A program made the position numbers and the translations under genes. This document shows, piece after piece, positions 6,686 through 16,870 of a stretch of 41,028 bases of DNA. The first letter of the stretch is position 1. Each line of letters starts with the position of its first letter. The notes under the pieces are model-generated. The model did not search any database. It worked only from the letters and a program-made list of their open reading frames with translations, and was not told the origin of the DNA. Source of the DNA: Bacteroidia bacterium (lineage in GTDB: Bacteria > Bacteroidota > Bacteroidia > SpSt-205); assembly GCA_025054525.1 (NCBI GenBank), contig JANWZJ010000010.1, forward strand, positions 1-41,028. The letters run 5' to 3'.

Positions 6686-9655
6686 TCAGGGAGAAGGAGG
6701 TGGGCTGCCCGAAGGTTTCTTCTTTTTTTTCGGCTTAGCAGGAGTGGAAGGTGGTGCGGGAGGGTCCGGTGGAATGGAGTCCATGAGCTGTCTGGCTTCA
6801 GCCCGAATAGGCTCAGTAGGAGCATTCGCTATGAGGCTCTCCAAGAGCTGGCGAGCTGAGCGCCGCTTGTTTTCCTCTATGAAAATCCGAGCTAAAACTA
6901 AATAAGCCTGGGCTCTGGGCTCTAAATACTGAGGCATTTCATCTCGTAGGCGATATATGGCTGCACGGGCTTCTCCTTTTCGTCCGAGCTTGTAGAGTAG
7001 GCGAGCTTGGTGATAAACGGCTTCCGCAGCGAGGAAATTTTTTTCCACTTTTTCTACTTGATGTAGAAGCCCAAGCGCCGTGTCAGGCTGATCTGACTCC
7101 CAGAAGCGCGCAGCCGTCAGTAATACCCGTTGGCGCGCCAGATTCCCTAATAGCGTATCTCGGAGAAGCTGAGAGAGGAGTCTGAGGGTAGTATCCCGCC
7201 GACCCAAAGCCTGTGCTAGTTCGCACCAAGTGAGGATTCCCTGCAAGCGGGCGTAGCCCAGCGTAGGCAAGTGCTGGAGGAGCGAATCTTGCGCAGCGAA
7301 AGCCTGCTCTAACCTACCTTGTTGCTGATGAAGCCGGGCCAACTTTTCCCAGGCTTGGGGGGCATAATCGGGGTATCCTGCTAATCGCTGATAGAGGGTC
7401 ATAGCCCGATTCGTGTCGGCTAAGTTCTCGGCGGCCAAAGCCTGGTACAAGAGAGCTTCCCCAGCTAAGGCAGGATATTTCTGAGCAAGTGCTTCTGCTT
7501 CACTGAGGAGGTTTGACCACCGTGCGCTTTCGCGCAGGTACTTGAGGCGCTCTCGCTCAAAGCTCAAGCGCGTCTCACTCTGCGGAGGTAGTTTAGAGAG
7601 AAGCGAGCGATAGACTTCATCATATTCGGTTGGGGGCAAGCTGTGCTTTAGCCCCTCTAAGGCTAACCGCACCGCTTCTGGCTGATGGATATGCTTGTCT
7701 AAGACCTCTCGGAGGTGAGTCTGAGCTTCTTCTTTCTGACCCAGTTCCACTAAGGCTAATCCCAGCCGAGCCCGCGCCAGTGCCGCCCGAGGCGAATTCG
7801 GAAAGTGCCGCAGAAGCAAGCTGGCTGCTTCTTTGGTACAAGCAGGACGAGCCAGCCAAACCCCACAAAGCTCTGCCCTAAGATATAGCGCTGCATCGGC
7901 GCCAGGGCTGCTGATGGAAACCGATGCCAAAACGTCATCCGCTTCCGCATACTGTTCTAAACGGATGAGCGTCTGGGCCAAATGATAGCGAACCTGTGCC
8001 CCAGGTAAGTCCGAAGAGAGAAGTTCCCGATATAACGGCAGCGCTTCTCTGTAGCGTTTTTGGAGATATAGGGCATTTGCTATCAGAAAAGTCGCATAAT
8101 AGCCCAGCTTCTTATGAGTTTTGAGGGGCTCTGCAGCACGAAGAGTCTCATCCACAAGGCCTAACCGCAAATACGCCCAACTCAGCGCTAACCGCGCTTC
8201 AGCGGCTAACTCTTTATCCTGCGCTTGTAAAAGCGTATGGTATAAAGGAATGGCTCTTTTAGCATCGCCAGCGCGATAACGAGTTTCTGCCTGCCAAAAC
8301 CGAGCTAACTCCTGGTACGGGTTAGGTCGGCTCTGGGCTTCAGCAAAAAGGCTCTCGGCTCGTTCGTAATCTTTCTCTGCGAAGGCTTTGAGTCCTGCGA
8401 GGATTCGGAAGCGGGCTACGGCTTCCTGCAAAACAGGCTGAGGAATCGTATCCAGCATCGCGATCGCCGTGGTGTATTCCTCTCGCATGGCTAACATTTC
8501 CGCAAGCCAACGGAGAGCTTCTCGCCGGCGAGCCACCTCTCCCACGAGAAGGTATGCTTGGAGAGCTTCTATACCAGACTCTGGCAAGCGAAGCTGCCAA
8601 GCTATCTGAGCCTGAAGCCAAAGGGCTAATGGCGCTACCCCACTACTCTTAGGAATGCCTCGCAAGATACCCAAGGCCTCTTCCCTTCGCCCAGAACGCA
8701 GAAAGGCATGAGCACTGACATACTTTGCCCATGCGGAGAGAGTATCGTCTGAAGCGAATAGGGGCTCCCAGCGCCGAAGCGCCAGAGAGTCGTTACCTTG
8801 CCGATAAGCACATAATCCCGTCCAAAACTGGGCAAAGGGATGATGGGGCACCCGCCCCGCATAACGCTGCGCCTCTTCACACATCCCTACCTTCGCTAAA
8901 GCACTCACGACGAGTGCCCAGAGGGTATCCGCATGCGCAGGTTCGGGCTTTTGTTGATTCCATTTTTCGCTCCACTGGCGCAGCGCTACAAAATCACCCG
9001 TTTGTATCAAAGCATAGGCCAGCCACAGTGGAGCTTCCTGAAGATAAGGAGGTCGTACCTGCACGGCAGAGAAGTAGCCTACTGCCCCCCGCCAATCCCC
9101 CCGCTCTGCATGTATAACCCCCAAGTAGTAGTTTGCCGCATCGTGAAAATGACCAATTTTCTCTGAGAGAGGCCGGAAATAAGAAATAGCCTGTTCCTTC
9201 TCTCCCGAGACATAAGCAGCATAACCCCGCATATACTGCATTTCCTCTCGCAGAGAAGGCGGCAGTTCTTGGGGGAGAAATCGCTCTAAGAAATACAAGA
9301 CTTTAGAATAGGCTCTGCGCAGAAAGGCATAGCGAGCGGCATAAAATAGCGCCCAGCGACTACGAGCGGTAGGATTTTCTCTCCGAGCGTAGGCTTCTAA
9401 GTGAGAAGGCGTACTTTCTCGCAGTAGGTCATACAGGGCCTCTTCGGCGGACAACCGAGGCAGGTGATCAGGAGAGAGAGAGAGCCACGGCGCAGGAAAC
9501 CCCTCTTCATAGAGAAGAAGGCTTTGCCGCTCCCAACTGCGCGCACCTTGCCAGCCAGCTTGCCAAGCCCGCTGCTGAAAAAGTTCCGCCCCCCAAAAAG
9601 GCGGTAGCATCTGCACCCAAAACCCTACTACAATGCTGAGCGGTATGCTTGCCAT
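6686..9655 (-). CDS. Large tetratricopeptide-repeat protein with signal peptide and Pro/Lys-rich C-terminal tail
   Basis: Many TPR-like helices (e.g. AEARLALSWAYLRLGLVDETLRAAEPL, YRAGDAKRAIPLYHTLLQ); N-terminal MASIPLSIVVGFWVQMLPPFWGA; tail PPDPPAPPSTPAKPKKKKKPSGSPPPSP. Confidence 0.8.
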   Translation of the reverse strand: MASIPLSIVVGFWVQMLPPFWGAELFQQRAWQAGWQGARSWERQSLLLYEEGFPAPWLSLSPDHLPRLSAEEALYDLLRESTPSHLEAYARRENPTARSRWALFYAARYAFLRRAYSKVLYFLERFLPQELPPSLREEMQYMRGYAAYVSGEKEQAISYFRPLSEKIGHFHDAANYYLGVIHAERGDWRGAVGYFSAVQVRPPYLQEAPLWLAYALIQTGDFVALRQWSEKWNQQKPEPAHADTLWALVVSALAKVGMCEEAQRYAGRVPHHPFAQFWTGLCAYRQGNDSLALRRWEPLFASDDTLSAWAKYVSAHAFLRSGRREEALGILRGIPKSSGVAPLALWLQAQIAWQLRLPESGIEALQAYLLVGEVARRREALRWLAEMLAMREEYTTAIAMLDTIPQPVLQEAVARFRILAGLKAFAEKDYERAESLFAEAQSRPNPYQELARFWQAETRYRAGDAKRAIPLYHTLLQAQDKELAAEARLALSWAYLRLGLVDETLRAAEPLKTHKKLGYYATFLIANALYLQKRYREALPLYRELLSSDLPGAQVRYHLAQTLIRLEQYAEADDVLASVSISSPGADAALYLRAELCGVWLARPACTKEAASLLLRHFPNSPRAALARARLGLALVELGQKEEAQTHLREVLDKHIHQPEAVRLALEGLKHSLPPTEYDEVYRSLLSKLPPQSETRLSFERERLKYLRESARWSNLLSEAEALAQKYPALAGEALLYQALAAENLADTNRAMTLYQRLAGYPDYAPQAWEKLARLHQQQGRLEQAFAAQDSLLQHLPTLGYARLQGILTWCELAQALGRRDTTLRLLSQLLRDTLLGNLARQRVLLTAARFWESDQPDTALGLLHQVEKVEKNFLAAEAVYHQARLLYKLGRKGEARAAIYRLRDEMPQYLEPRAQAYLVLARIFIEENKRRSARQLLESLIANAPTEPIRAEARQLMDSIPPDPPAPPSTPAKPKKKKKPSGSPPPSP

Positions 9656-10335
9656 AAACTCAGGGCCGCCTCATGCGCTTGACGATAGTTTTGCTCCACT
9701 GCCTCATAGAAAGTCTCCTCTACGCCTTTTTTCCTGAGCCACTGAACGAAAAGGTAAAGGTCGCGCGCCTCCCCCAGTGCCTTTGTTAGGGAAGGGGGCG
9801 GTACGGCTGGCAGTTCTACCCACCGAGCTGCCAGCTCCCAACTGCGTAGTACCCGCCGCAGCTCATGAAACTGCTCTGGCGTCTCAGGCACCGGGGGCAA
9901 GCTCATAAGCTTAGCCTTGTGAAGCTGTACCCACCGCTCCCCCTGCCGAAGCCAACTCGCAGGCACTCTCCCCTGCTTCCAAGGTGGAGGATACAGCTTT
10001 CTCCACTGATGCAGTAGAGCCCGTACCTCCTTTCTGTGCAGCCTAAGTGCTTCTAAAAAGCGTTTTCTCTGCTTTTTGATCTGCTTCCGTATAACCTTCT
10101 CCAAGGGAAAATCTAAATCCTGAATTGACTGCCAGGTTAGGTAGGCTTGGCGCAGTTTGCCCGCCCTGCGAAATAGCGCATCTAAAGCAAGGGCAGCTGG
10201 AGGGTCTGCAGGCAGGGTATAAAGGGCTAAATACACTCGCAGTTGTTTGACTCTGCGGCGAAAACGATAAATCCTTCGTGGAGTAGGCTTAGTCAGGGAA
10301 CGAAGCTTAAGCCTGAAAGGAGAATGGCGTTTCAT
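9628..10335 (-). CDS. Divergent CHAD-like, highly basic alpha-helical protein
   Basis: RIYRFRRRVKQLRVYLALY and FHELRRVLRSWELAARW resemble CHAD helices (H-x-L-R-x2-x-[KR]-x-L-R); overall Arg/Lys rich. Confidence 0.5.
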   Translation of the reverse strand: MKRHSPFRLKLRSLTKPTPRRIYRFRRRVKQLRVYLALYTLPADPPAALALDALFRRAGKLRQAYLTWQSIQDLDFPLEKVIRKQIKKQRKRFLEALRLHRKEVRALLHQWRKLYPPPWKQGRVPASWLRQGERWVQLHKAKLMSLPPVPETPEQFHELRRVLRSWELAARWVELPAVPPPSLTKALGEARDLYLFVQWLRKKGVEETFYEAVEQNYRQAHEAALSLWQAYRSAL

Positions 10336-11684
10336 GTAGCGGATTTGAGCTGCTGGACGGCGCGGCGAAAGGCCTCTCCCCGCTCCTCATAACTGCTATA
10401 CCAGTCAAAGCTGGCGCATCCCGGGGCTAAGAGAACTACATCCCCTGGCTGAGCGAGGCTGCGTGCCTTTTCCACGGCATCCTCCATAGAAGAAGCTCGC
10501 ATGAGCAAAGGCACTACCTCTCGGAAGGCTTCTTCCAAGCGCCGCGTATCCTTACCAATCAGCACAAGGGCGCGCACCCGTGCCCTGACCACATCCATCA
10601 ACTCACCCCAATCCGTACCCTTATCTACTCCCCCCGCTATCCATACCACAGGCCGCCCCAAACTCTGCATGGAGTACCATATTGCATCAGTGGTCGTGGC
10701 TTTGGAGTCATTCACATAGAGGACACCGTCTATGTAATCTACTTGCTCCAAGCGGTGGGGCAGCTTCTGAAACGTCTCAAACGAACGGCGCAGGTCCGCC
10801 CGCCTTAGCCCTTCTAACTGTGAGGCAATCGCTGCTGCCAGCGCATTTTTCCGCTGTGGCAGCTCCTGTAAGGGAGTCCCTTCATATGAGACTTCCCATT
10901 TGTCGGTATCTTCTGAGGTCTGCATATCACATACGAGTTGGTCTCCTTCTATCCATGCGTGGGTGCCTGGGACATAATCTCTGCGATATACCCAGCGCTT
11001 CGCTTGGATAGTGTAGCGGTTCAGCGCCCGCTCCAAAAGTACGCTATCTCCATCTAAGAGAAGATGACTTTCCCTGGGAAGCCGTTCCACGATATGGAGC
11101 TTAGCATCCGCATACGCAGCGAAATCTCCATGCCAATCTATATGATTATAGCTGAGCCCTGTAACCACCATAAGATGCGGAATAAGCGTAAAGGTATCCC
11201 AAAGTTGAAAAGAACTGGCTTCCACTACGAAGTAATCAGGCGAAGTCAAGATAGCCTGGCAGAAGCTGTACCCTATATTCCCACAGGCGAGTGCATTTTT
11301 ACCCGCTGTGCGTAAAGTATGTGCGAGAAGCGAAGTAGTAGAGCTCTTACCTGAGGTGCCTGTAACCAGCCATAGCCGCGCCGAAGAGGGAAAATGCCGC
11401 CATCCCCATTCTAAATCCGAGATGATAGGGATACCCTTAGCCCGAAGCCGGAGCAAGCTCGGATGCTGTGGGCGAATCCCCGGACTGCGCACGATCAGTT
11501 CGGCTTTCTGGAGCACTTCCACAGGGTCAGAGGTAATATGCCAAGATAAGCCAGCCACTCTAAGCTGCTGCGCATAGGCAGGTTGAGGGGGCTGTTCAGC
11601 CACCAGCAAACAGGGATAACCTTTTGCTGACGCCAGCAGCGCCGCTCCCGTCCCACTCTCCCCTAACCCCCAAATCCCTATCAT
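10332..11684 (-). CDS. murD: UDP-N-acetylmuramoylalanine--D-glutamate ligase
   Basis: VTGTSGKSSTTSLLAHTL P-loop, YNHIDWHGDFAAYADAK, VNDSKATTTDA, APGCASFDWYSSYEERG. Confidence 0.95.
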   Translation of the reverse strand: MIGIWGLGESGTGAALLASAKGYPCLLVAEQPPQPAYAQQLRVAGLSWHITSDPVEVLQKAELIVRSPGIRPQHPSLLRLRAKGIPIISDLEWGWRHFPSSARLWLVTGTSGKSSTTSLLAHTLRTAGKNALACGNIGYSFCQAILTSPDYFVVEASSFQLWDTFTLIPHLMVVTGLSYNHIDWHGDFAAYADAKLHIVERLPRESHLLLDGDSVLLERALNRYTIQAKRWVYRRDYVPGTHAWIEGDQLVCDMQTSEDTDKWEVSYEGTPLQELPQRKNALAAAIASQLEGLRRADLRRSFETFQKLPHRLEQVDYIDGVLYVNDSKATTTDAIWYSMQSLGRPVVWIAGGVDKGTDWGELMDVVRARVRALVLIGKDTRRLEEAFREVVPLLMRASSMEDAVEKARSLAQPGDVVLLAPGCASFDWYSSYEERGEAFRRAVQQLKSAT

Positions 11685-13087
11685 CGCACCTTCAGGGTAA
11701 TAAAAGCCAAGCCATTTAGAAGAAGGGCTACTATCCAGAATCGTATCACTACCTGCACCTCATGCCACCCCCCTAACTCAAAGTGATGATGCAAAGGAGA
11801 CATACGGAAAATTCTTTTGCCTTCCCCATATTTGCGGCGAGTATAGCGAAAATAAGCCACTTGTATAATCACTGAGAGCGTTTCTGCGAAGGATATACCT
11901 GCAATCAGTGGAAGTAGCAGTTCTTTCTTCACCATAATGGCCATAGCTCCAATGAGCCCGCCTAACATCAGGCTTCCTGTATCGCCCATGAAGACTTGAG
12001 CCGGATAAGCATTATACCAAAGGAAAGCAATACAGGCTCCTACCGCTGCCCCTGCAAAGACAGTTATTTCTGCCGCATGAGGAAGGTATAGAATAGTAAA
12101 ATAGTCCGCCCATATGCGATTGCTGGAGAAGTAGGCAAAGCTACCTAAACTGATGAAAGCAATCGCACCTACACCCGTTGCCAGTCCATCTAAGCCATCG
12201 GTGAGATTGAAGGCATTACTGGTAGCTGTGAGGATGAACAAGATGACCAGCCCATACAACAGTACCCTCAGCCAGTAGGGGGCTTCATACGAGCCAAAAC
12301 GGCCATAAACTATCTGCTGGTCTTTGATGAAAGGTAGATTAGTGCGGAAGAGAACTTCACGATTCTCTATTCCGAAGAGCTCAGCCGCTATTTCTTGACG
12401 CAGCTCAGGGGAAATTAGAATACGCACTTCTCTGTCTGCGCGAGAGACCACATAGTAAGCGGGAGTTTTTGAGTTTGTCTGAGAATATGGCGACCATGCC
12501 GCGAGGGAAAAAGTATCTTGTTCTACTTGCAGCAACTTATCCCCTCGTTGGAAGCCTACTTTAGCCAGGAGAGGGGAGAGGCGGATTTTTCCATCGCTTC
12601 GGACGGAAGGGCGCGTGGTATAAAAGCGAGGCTCTGCCATCATCAAGAGGGTAAGCCAGAGAGCACCGCCGATTTGACCCATAACTTTGAGACGCGGGGG
12701 CAATCCTTTCTTACTACGGGTACGTTTGAGCCAATCATCTATTAGTCCGATTCCCCCCAGCCATATCGCTAGACCTATTAGAGCCCAGAGATAGGCATTT
12801 TGAAGGTCGCCCCATAGAAGTACCGCACTCAGCAAACTCAGCGCAATCAAAATTCCTCCCATAGTAGGGGTACCTTTCTTACTTGCGTGGGAAGCAGGTC
12901 CTTCTGACCTTATTGTTTCACCGAAGGAGTTTCGCCGAAGCCAGCGGATTATAGCAGGTCCTATAGCCCATCCAACTACTACCGCTGTAAATGCGGCCAT
13001 GAGCGTGCGAAAGCTGATATAATATCCCAATCGCATCCCAGGCAGACCGTAATGCTCTTCCAGCCAGCGCATGAGTTCAGCCAGCAT
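11681..13087 (-). CDS. mraY: Phospho-N-acetylmuramoyl-pentapeptide-transferase with inserted extramembrane domain
   Basis: SKKGTPTMGGI, NAFNLTDGLDGLATG, AQVFMGDTGSLMLGG, PLHHHFE; insert of about 110 aa after the ETRSKK/WLTLLM segment. Confidence 0.95.
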   Translation of the reverse strand: MLAELMRWLEEHYGLPGMRLGYYISFRTLMAAFTAVVVGWAIGPAIIRWLRRNSFGETIRSEGPASHASKKGTPTMGGILIALSLLSAVLLWGDLQNAYLWALIGLAIWLGGIGLIDDWLKRTRSKKGLPPRLKVMGQIGGALWLTLLMMAEPRFYTTRPSVRSDGKIRLSPLLAKVGFQRGDKLLQVEQDTFSLAAWSPYSQTNSKTPAYYVVSRADREVRILISPELRQEIAAELFGIENREVLFRTNLPFIKDQQIVYGRFGSYEAPYWLRVLLYGLVILFILTATSNAFNLTDGLDGLATGVGAIAFISLGSFAYFSSNRIWADYFTILYLPHAAEITVFAGAAVGACIAFLWYNAYPAQVFMGDTGSLMLGGLIGAMAIMVKKELLLPLIAGISFAETLSVIIQVAYFRYTRRKYGEGKRIFRMSPLHHHFELGGWHEVQVVIRFWIVALLLNGLAFITLKVR

Positions 13088-14567
13088 GGGCGCCTCCTAC
13101 CTGAGAAAGCAGGACGTCTCTATCGCTGAAAGGGTAGCGCACCCCTTGAATCTCTTGATAGGTTTCGTGCCCTTTTCCGAGCACCGCTATGATGCTATGA
13201 GGAGGGGCCATGAGGACTGCCGTGCGAATAGCTTCGGCTCGGTCGGTTATCCGCAGAAACCGGTGGCGATGGGAGGCAGGAATACCCTGCTCCATGTCGG
13301 ACAGGATTTGCTGGGGGTCTTCGGAACGGGGATTGTCGCTTGTGAGAATAACTCGGTCTGCATACCGAATCGCAGCAGAAGCCATGGGTGCTCGTTTGGT
13401 GCGGTCGCGGTCTCCCCCTGCGCCTAATACCGCTATCAGTTCGCCCCGGCTCACTAAACCCCTAAGCGTGCGTAGGACATTCTCCACGGCATCAGGCGTA
13501 TGCGCATAATCTACGATGCCTATTTTGTCCTCGGGAAGTAGCACAGGTTCCATGCGACCCGGAAGCGGAATAAGCCGCGTAGAGAGCGAGAATAGGTTTT
13601 CCCATACTGCTTCTTGCTGCTCTATGAGATACACTGCTGCCACGGCTGCCAAGAGGTTATAGGCCTGAAAGCGCCCTACTAAAGCCGCATGCAAGGAAGG
13701 CGACTCGGGAGTTCCGGCCTTGCCTAAGCGATAACTTAGCCCATGGAGTGAGACCTCCTCCAGCCGCATGTAAAAGTCCCCTACACTCTCCAAAGTATAG
13801 TAGTACGAGGAAGCAGCAGTATTCTGCAGCATAAATGCCCCATGTTTATCATCTTTATTAGTTAGGGCGAAACTTCGGGGGGAGAGCCCATCAAATAGTC
13901 GCTTTTTGGAGTCTCGGTAGTGCAGGAAAGTACCATGATAATCCAGATGGTCATGAGTGAGATTAGTAAAAATAGCCCCATCAAAAGAAAGCCCTGCTGT
14001 TCTATGCTGGTCTAATGCGATGGAACTCACTTCCATCACGGTGTGAGTGATGCCTTTCTGACGGAAACGCGCCAACAAGCGGTATAGCTCGTAACTGTCT
14101 GGCGTGGTCAAAGTAGCAGGGAGTTTTTCATCCCCTGCCAAGCAGAAAACCGTACCTATCAATCCCGCCGCTCGTCCCAATCCCCGCCAGATTTGATAGA
14201 TGTAGTAGGCAGTAGAGCTTTTACCGTTTGTGCCGGTGATGCCTATGAGCCGCATCCCTCGGTCTGGAAAATCAAACCACGCTCGGCACAAATGTCCATA
14301 AGCCGCCCTACTATCATCCACTCGGATGCGCGTGAAGGACTGCGGAAAGTCTATAGGCTCTTGATAAACCACTGCGTGGGCTCCTTTGGCGATTGCTTCG
14401 GGGATGAACCGATGTCCATCTTGGGTCTTGCCTTTCCAAGCTACAAATAAGCTACCTGGTTGAACCTGCCGGGTATCTGCCGTGATATGCGAGATTGGAA
14501 TATCGGCGGGTCCCTCTATGTGGTAGGAGAGCGGTAAGCTGCCGAGCAGATCAGTGAGATTTCTCAT
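13077..14567 (-). CDS. murE: UDP-N-acetylmuramoyl-L-alanyl-D-glutamate--2,6-diaminopimelate ligase
   Basis: GITGTNGKSSTAYY, TNLTHDHLDYHG, DYAHTPDAVENVL, DNPRSEDP (meso-DAP-type DNPR motif), GKGHETYQ. Confidence 0.95.
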   Translation of the reverse strand: MRNLTDLLGSLPLSYHIEGPADIPISHITADTRQVQPGSLFVAWKGKTQDGHRFIPEAIAKGAHAVVYQEPIDFPQSFTRIRVDDSRAAYGHLCRAWFDFPDRGMRLIGITGTNGKSSTAYYIYQIWRGLGRAAGLIGTVFCLAGDEKLPATLTTPDSYELYRLLARFRQKGITHTVMEVSSIALDQHRTAGLSFDGAIFTNLTHDHLDYHGTFLHYRDSKKRLFDGLSPRSFALTNKDDKHGAFMLQNTAASSYYYTLESVGDFYMRLEEVSLHGLSYRLGKAGTPESPSLHAALVGRFQAYNLLAAVAAVYLIEQQEAVWENLFSLSTRLIPLPGRMEPVLLPEDKIGIVDYAHTPDAVENVLRTLRGLVSRGELIAVLGAGGDRDRTKRAPMASAAIRYADRVILTSDNPRSEDPQQILSDMEQGIPASHRHRFLRITDRAEAIRTAVLMAPPHSIIAVLGKGHETYQEIQGVRYPFSDRDVLLSQVGGAHAG

Positions 14568-16602
14568 GCCCCAACCTAAGAAGAATTTCTCGGTCGGAAC
14601 GCATTTCCACAGAGGTTACGAAAGCACCCTGTCCATGCCAGTACACCTTATAGCCCCGACTCTCTAAGAGAAAGAGGGCCTGTCGTAGAGTCATGCCTCG
14701 CACACCTTCGGGCAGGGAGGGTAAGTACGGATGGAAACCCACAAAGTATCCCGTTGGCTGGGTGCGCACCCAGGGGGTGTTCGGTCTATCAGGGGTGGAT
14801 ATGCTGAGCGCATTGTAAAGAGATATGGCTTTCTGTTGGGGAAGAATCGGTACGGCTGGAAGGATGCGCTGCGTTTCTGCTTCTTCCCAGCGAGGCTCTA
14901 CCCGCAGCCGACGAAACATAATTGCATCCGCTACCTTGCGAAAAGCAGGTGCTGCTACTTCTCCGCCATAGATACCCCCCGCTTTGGGATCGTCTATTAT
15001 GAAGATAGCACTATACAGCGGCTTATCCGCAGGAAAAAATCCCACAAAAGAAGCCCTGTACCGATTGACATACATACCTTTTTCCACTTTCTTGGCAGTG
15101 CCTGTCTTACCCGCTATGCTATATAGAGATGTGTAAATCGTGCGAGCGGTACCTTTTTCTACCACGGATTGAAGCATGCGCCTCAGAGCGGCGGCAGTGG
15201 AAGAGCGCATGATGCGCACAGGAGACGGAAGTTCAAGCGGCTCCCGACGCCCATCTGGATAGACTATCTCTTTCACTAAACGCGGCGGCACCCATACTCC
15301 ATCATTCGCTATGGCGTTGTAAAAGCAGAGAAGCTGCAAGGGAGTCAGGCGAATATTATATCCAATCGCCATCCAAGGCAGCGTAGTGGGGTTAAAGTAA
15401 GGGGACTTCGGAGTGATACAGGTAGGAAAAGGCTCCCCGTATAAAGATACGCCTGTTTTTTGAAGGAGCTGCATTTTTTGGAGGTAAGCATAGAAATGCT
15501 GGGGCTGTCCGCCGAAAGCCTTATGGCAGAGCCCCGCAAAAGCCACATTACTGGAGTAGGCTAAGGCTTCTTCTAAGGTCATTTGACCGCCGGGATGTCC
15601 GTCAGTGAGGGTTCTATCGGCTACTTTGAGAGTAGCGGGTACGAAGATAGACTGGCTCAAAGAGACCTTGGCAGACTCCAGAAGTATGGCTGCCGTAGCC
15701 ACTTTGAAGGTAGAACCAGGCTCCCATAAGGTATGGACAGCGTCGTTGAACTGCTCACCGTAATTAGCGACAGCTAATATCTCGCCGCTGTTTACTTCCA
15801 TGAGGAGAGCGGTTCCGCCCACGGCTTGATGCTTTTCTACTGCTTCTTGGAGGGCACTGCTGAGTATGTCCTGGAGGTGCGGGTCTAACGTAGTGAAAAG
15901 GTCGGCACCCGGCTGCGGTTCAAACTCTGAAGGCTCTTCTAAAGGTACCTCCATTCCTCCGGGCAGCCGCTGTACTAATGCCCATCGCTCTTCGCCCCGC
16001 AGCTTCTCATGAAAGGAACTCTCTAAACCTCGCCATGCTACCGAGTCATTCACTAAATATCCCAGCGTAATCCTCGCAAGGGTACCATAAGGATAGGAGC
16101 GCTTATGACTGATTTTTTCTATGATGAGGGCTTTTCGGTCATGGCGAGGTTGTAGTAGCGGAAGCTCTGCCAAAAGTTTCTGCTCTCGGAACGTAAGCAG
16201 AACCCGATAAGGGAAAAGATAGACATGTCTATCTTTGGCTCGGTACCGCTCCAGGAGATGCTGGTAAAGGGGACGAGGTTGGGGGTGATACTCAGGGAAA
16301 AGCCGACTAATCTGCTGAGCTAAGAGCCAGAGAGAATCACGGACTTCTTCAGCTCGCCATGCCTGAGGGTCTACCGCTACCCGAAAGAAAGGCATACTCG
16401 TGGCAAGTATCGTCCGATCCCGAGCTACGATGCTTCCACGGTCGCCCACGACTTTTTTGAGGTAGGGGCGCTGCTCATAAGCCTGATAAGGCGAAACGCC
16501 ACTGTATTTGAGCTGGAGGTAGACAAGCCTAATCGCCAGTACCAAAAACAGGACCCCCACCCCTATGGCTACAGCGTAGAAGCGAAGCAGGGTTTTATTC
16601 AT
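14551..16602 (-). CDS. ftsI: Peptidoglycan transpeptidase (class B penicillin-binding protein, FtsI) with C-terminal PASTA-like segment
   Basis: WEPGSTFKVATAA (SxxK), SSN, AGKTGTAKK (KTG); C-terminal GVRGMTLRQALFLLESRGYKVYWHGQG PASTA-like. Confidence 0.92.
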   Translation of the reverse strand: MNKTLLRFYAVAIGVGVLFLVLAIRLVYLQLKYSGVSPYQAYEQRPYLKKVVGDRGSIVARDRTILATSMPFFRVAVDPQAWRAEEVRDSLWLLAQQISRLFPEYHPQPRPLYQHLLERYRAKDRHVYLFPYRVLLTFREQKLLAELPLLQPRHDRKALIIEKISHKRSYPYGTLARITLGYLVNDSVAWRGLESSFHEKLRGEERWALVQRLPGGMEVPLEEPSEFEPQPGADLFTTLDPHLQDILSSALQEAVEKHQAVGGTALLMEVNSGEILAVANYGEQFNDAVHTLWEPGSTFKVATAAILLESAKVSLSQSIFVPATLKVADRTLTDGHPGGQMTLEEALAYSSNVAFAGLCHKAFGGQPQHFYAYLQKMQLLQKTGVSLYGEPFPTCITPKSPYFNPTTLPWMAIGYNIRLTPLQLLCFYNAIANDGVWVPPRLVKEIVYPDGRREPLELPSPVRIMRSSTAAALRRMLQSVVEKGTARTIYTSLYSIAGKTGTAKKVEKGMYVNRYRASFVGFFPADKPLYSAIFIIDDPKAGGIYGGEVAAPAFRKVADAIMFRRLRVEPRWEEAETQRILPAVPILPQQKAISLYNALSISTPDRPNTPWVRTQPTGYFVGFHPYLPSLPEGVRGMTLRQALFLLESRGYKVYWHGQGAFVTSVEMRSDREILLRLGHEKSH

Positions 16603-16870
16603 AGCGGAGAAAGAGAGGCTGTTCTTGGGGTAGGGCGAGTCCCATGCTGTCTAAAGCGGGCTTCAGGGCAGAGTAACTGCGTCGTTGACTGACCGCGGCA
16701 TTCAGCTCTAAATACTCGGCTCTCCTCTCAGAAAGAAGCCGTCGCAGTTTATGTAGCTCCCGAATCTTTATCTCGGCGCGATATTGAGTCGCTACGTAGA
16801 TTAGCACCCATAACGCGCCATACAGCCAAACCCATACCCGAGCTGGCAGAAGCGCCGTCCAAAATCTCAT
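16595..16870 (-). CDS. FtsL-like small bitopic protein
   Basis: Position between rsmH and ftsI, single TM plus coiled coil (IRELHKLRRLLSERRAEYLELNAAVSQR). ATG at 16870 overlaps the rsmH TGA (ATGA); the ORF-track start is at 16891. Confidence 0.7.
   Translation of the reverse strand: MRFWTALLPARVWVWLYGALWVLIYVATQYRAEIKIRELHKLRRLLSERRAEYLELNAAVSQRRSYSALKPALDSMGLALPQEQPLFLRYE

Noticed and set aside
8725-9117. 130-aa plus-strand ORF within the TPR gene
   Set aside because: Antisense to a clear long TPR coding region; no recognisable motif; expected shadow ORF in high-coding-density DNA.
14731-15126. 131-aa plus-strand ORF within ftsI
   Set aside because: Antisense to conserved ftsI (covers the KTG region); no motif.
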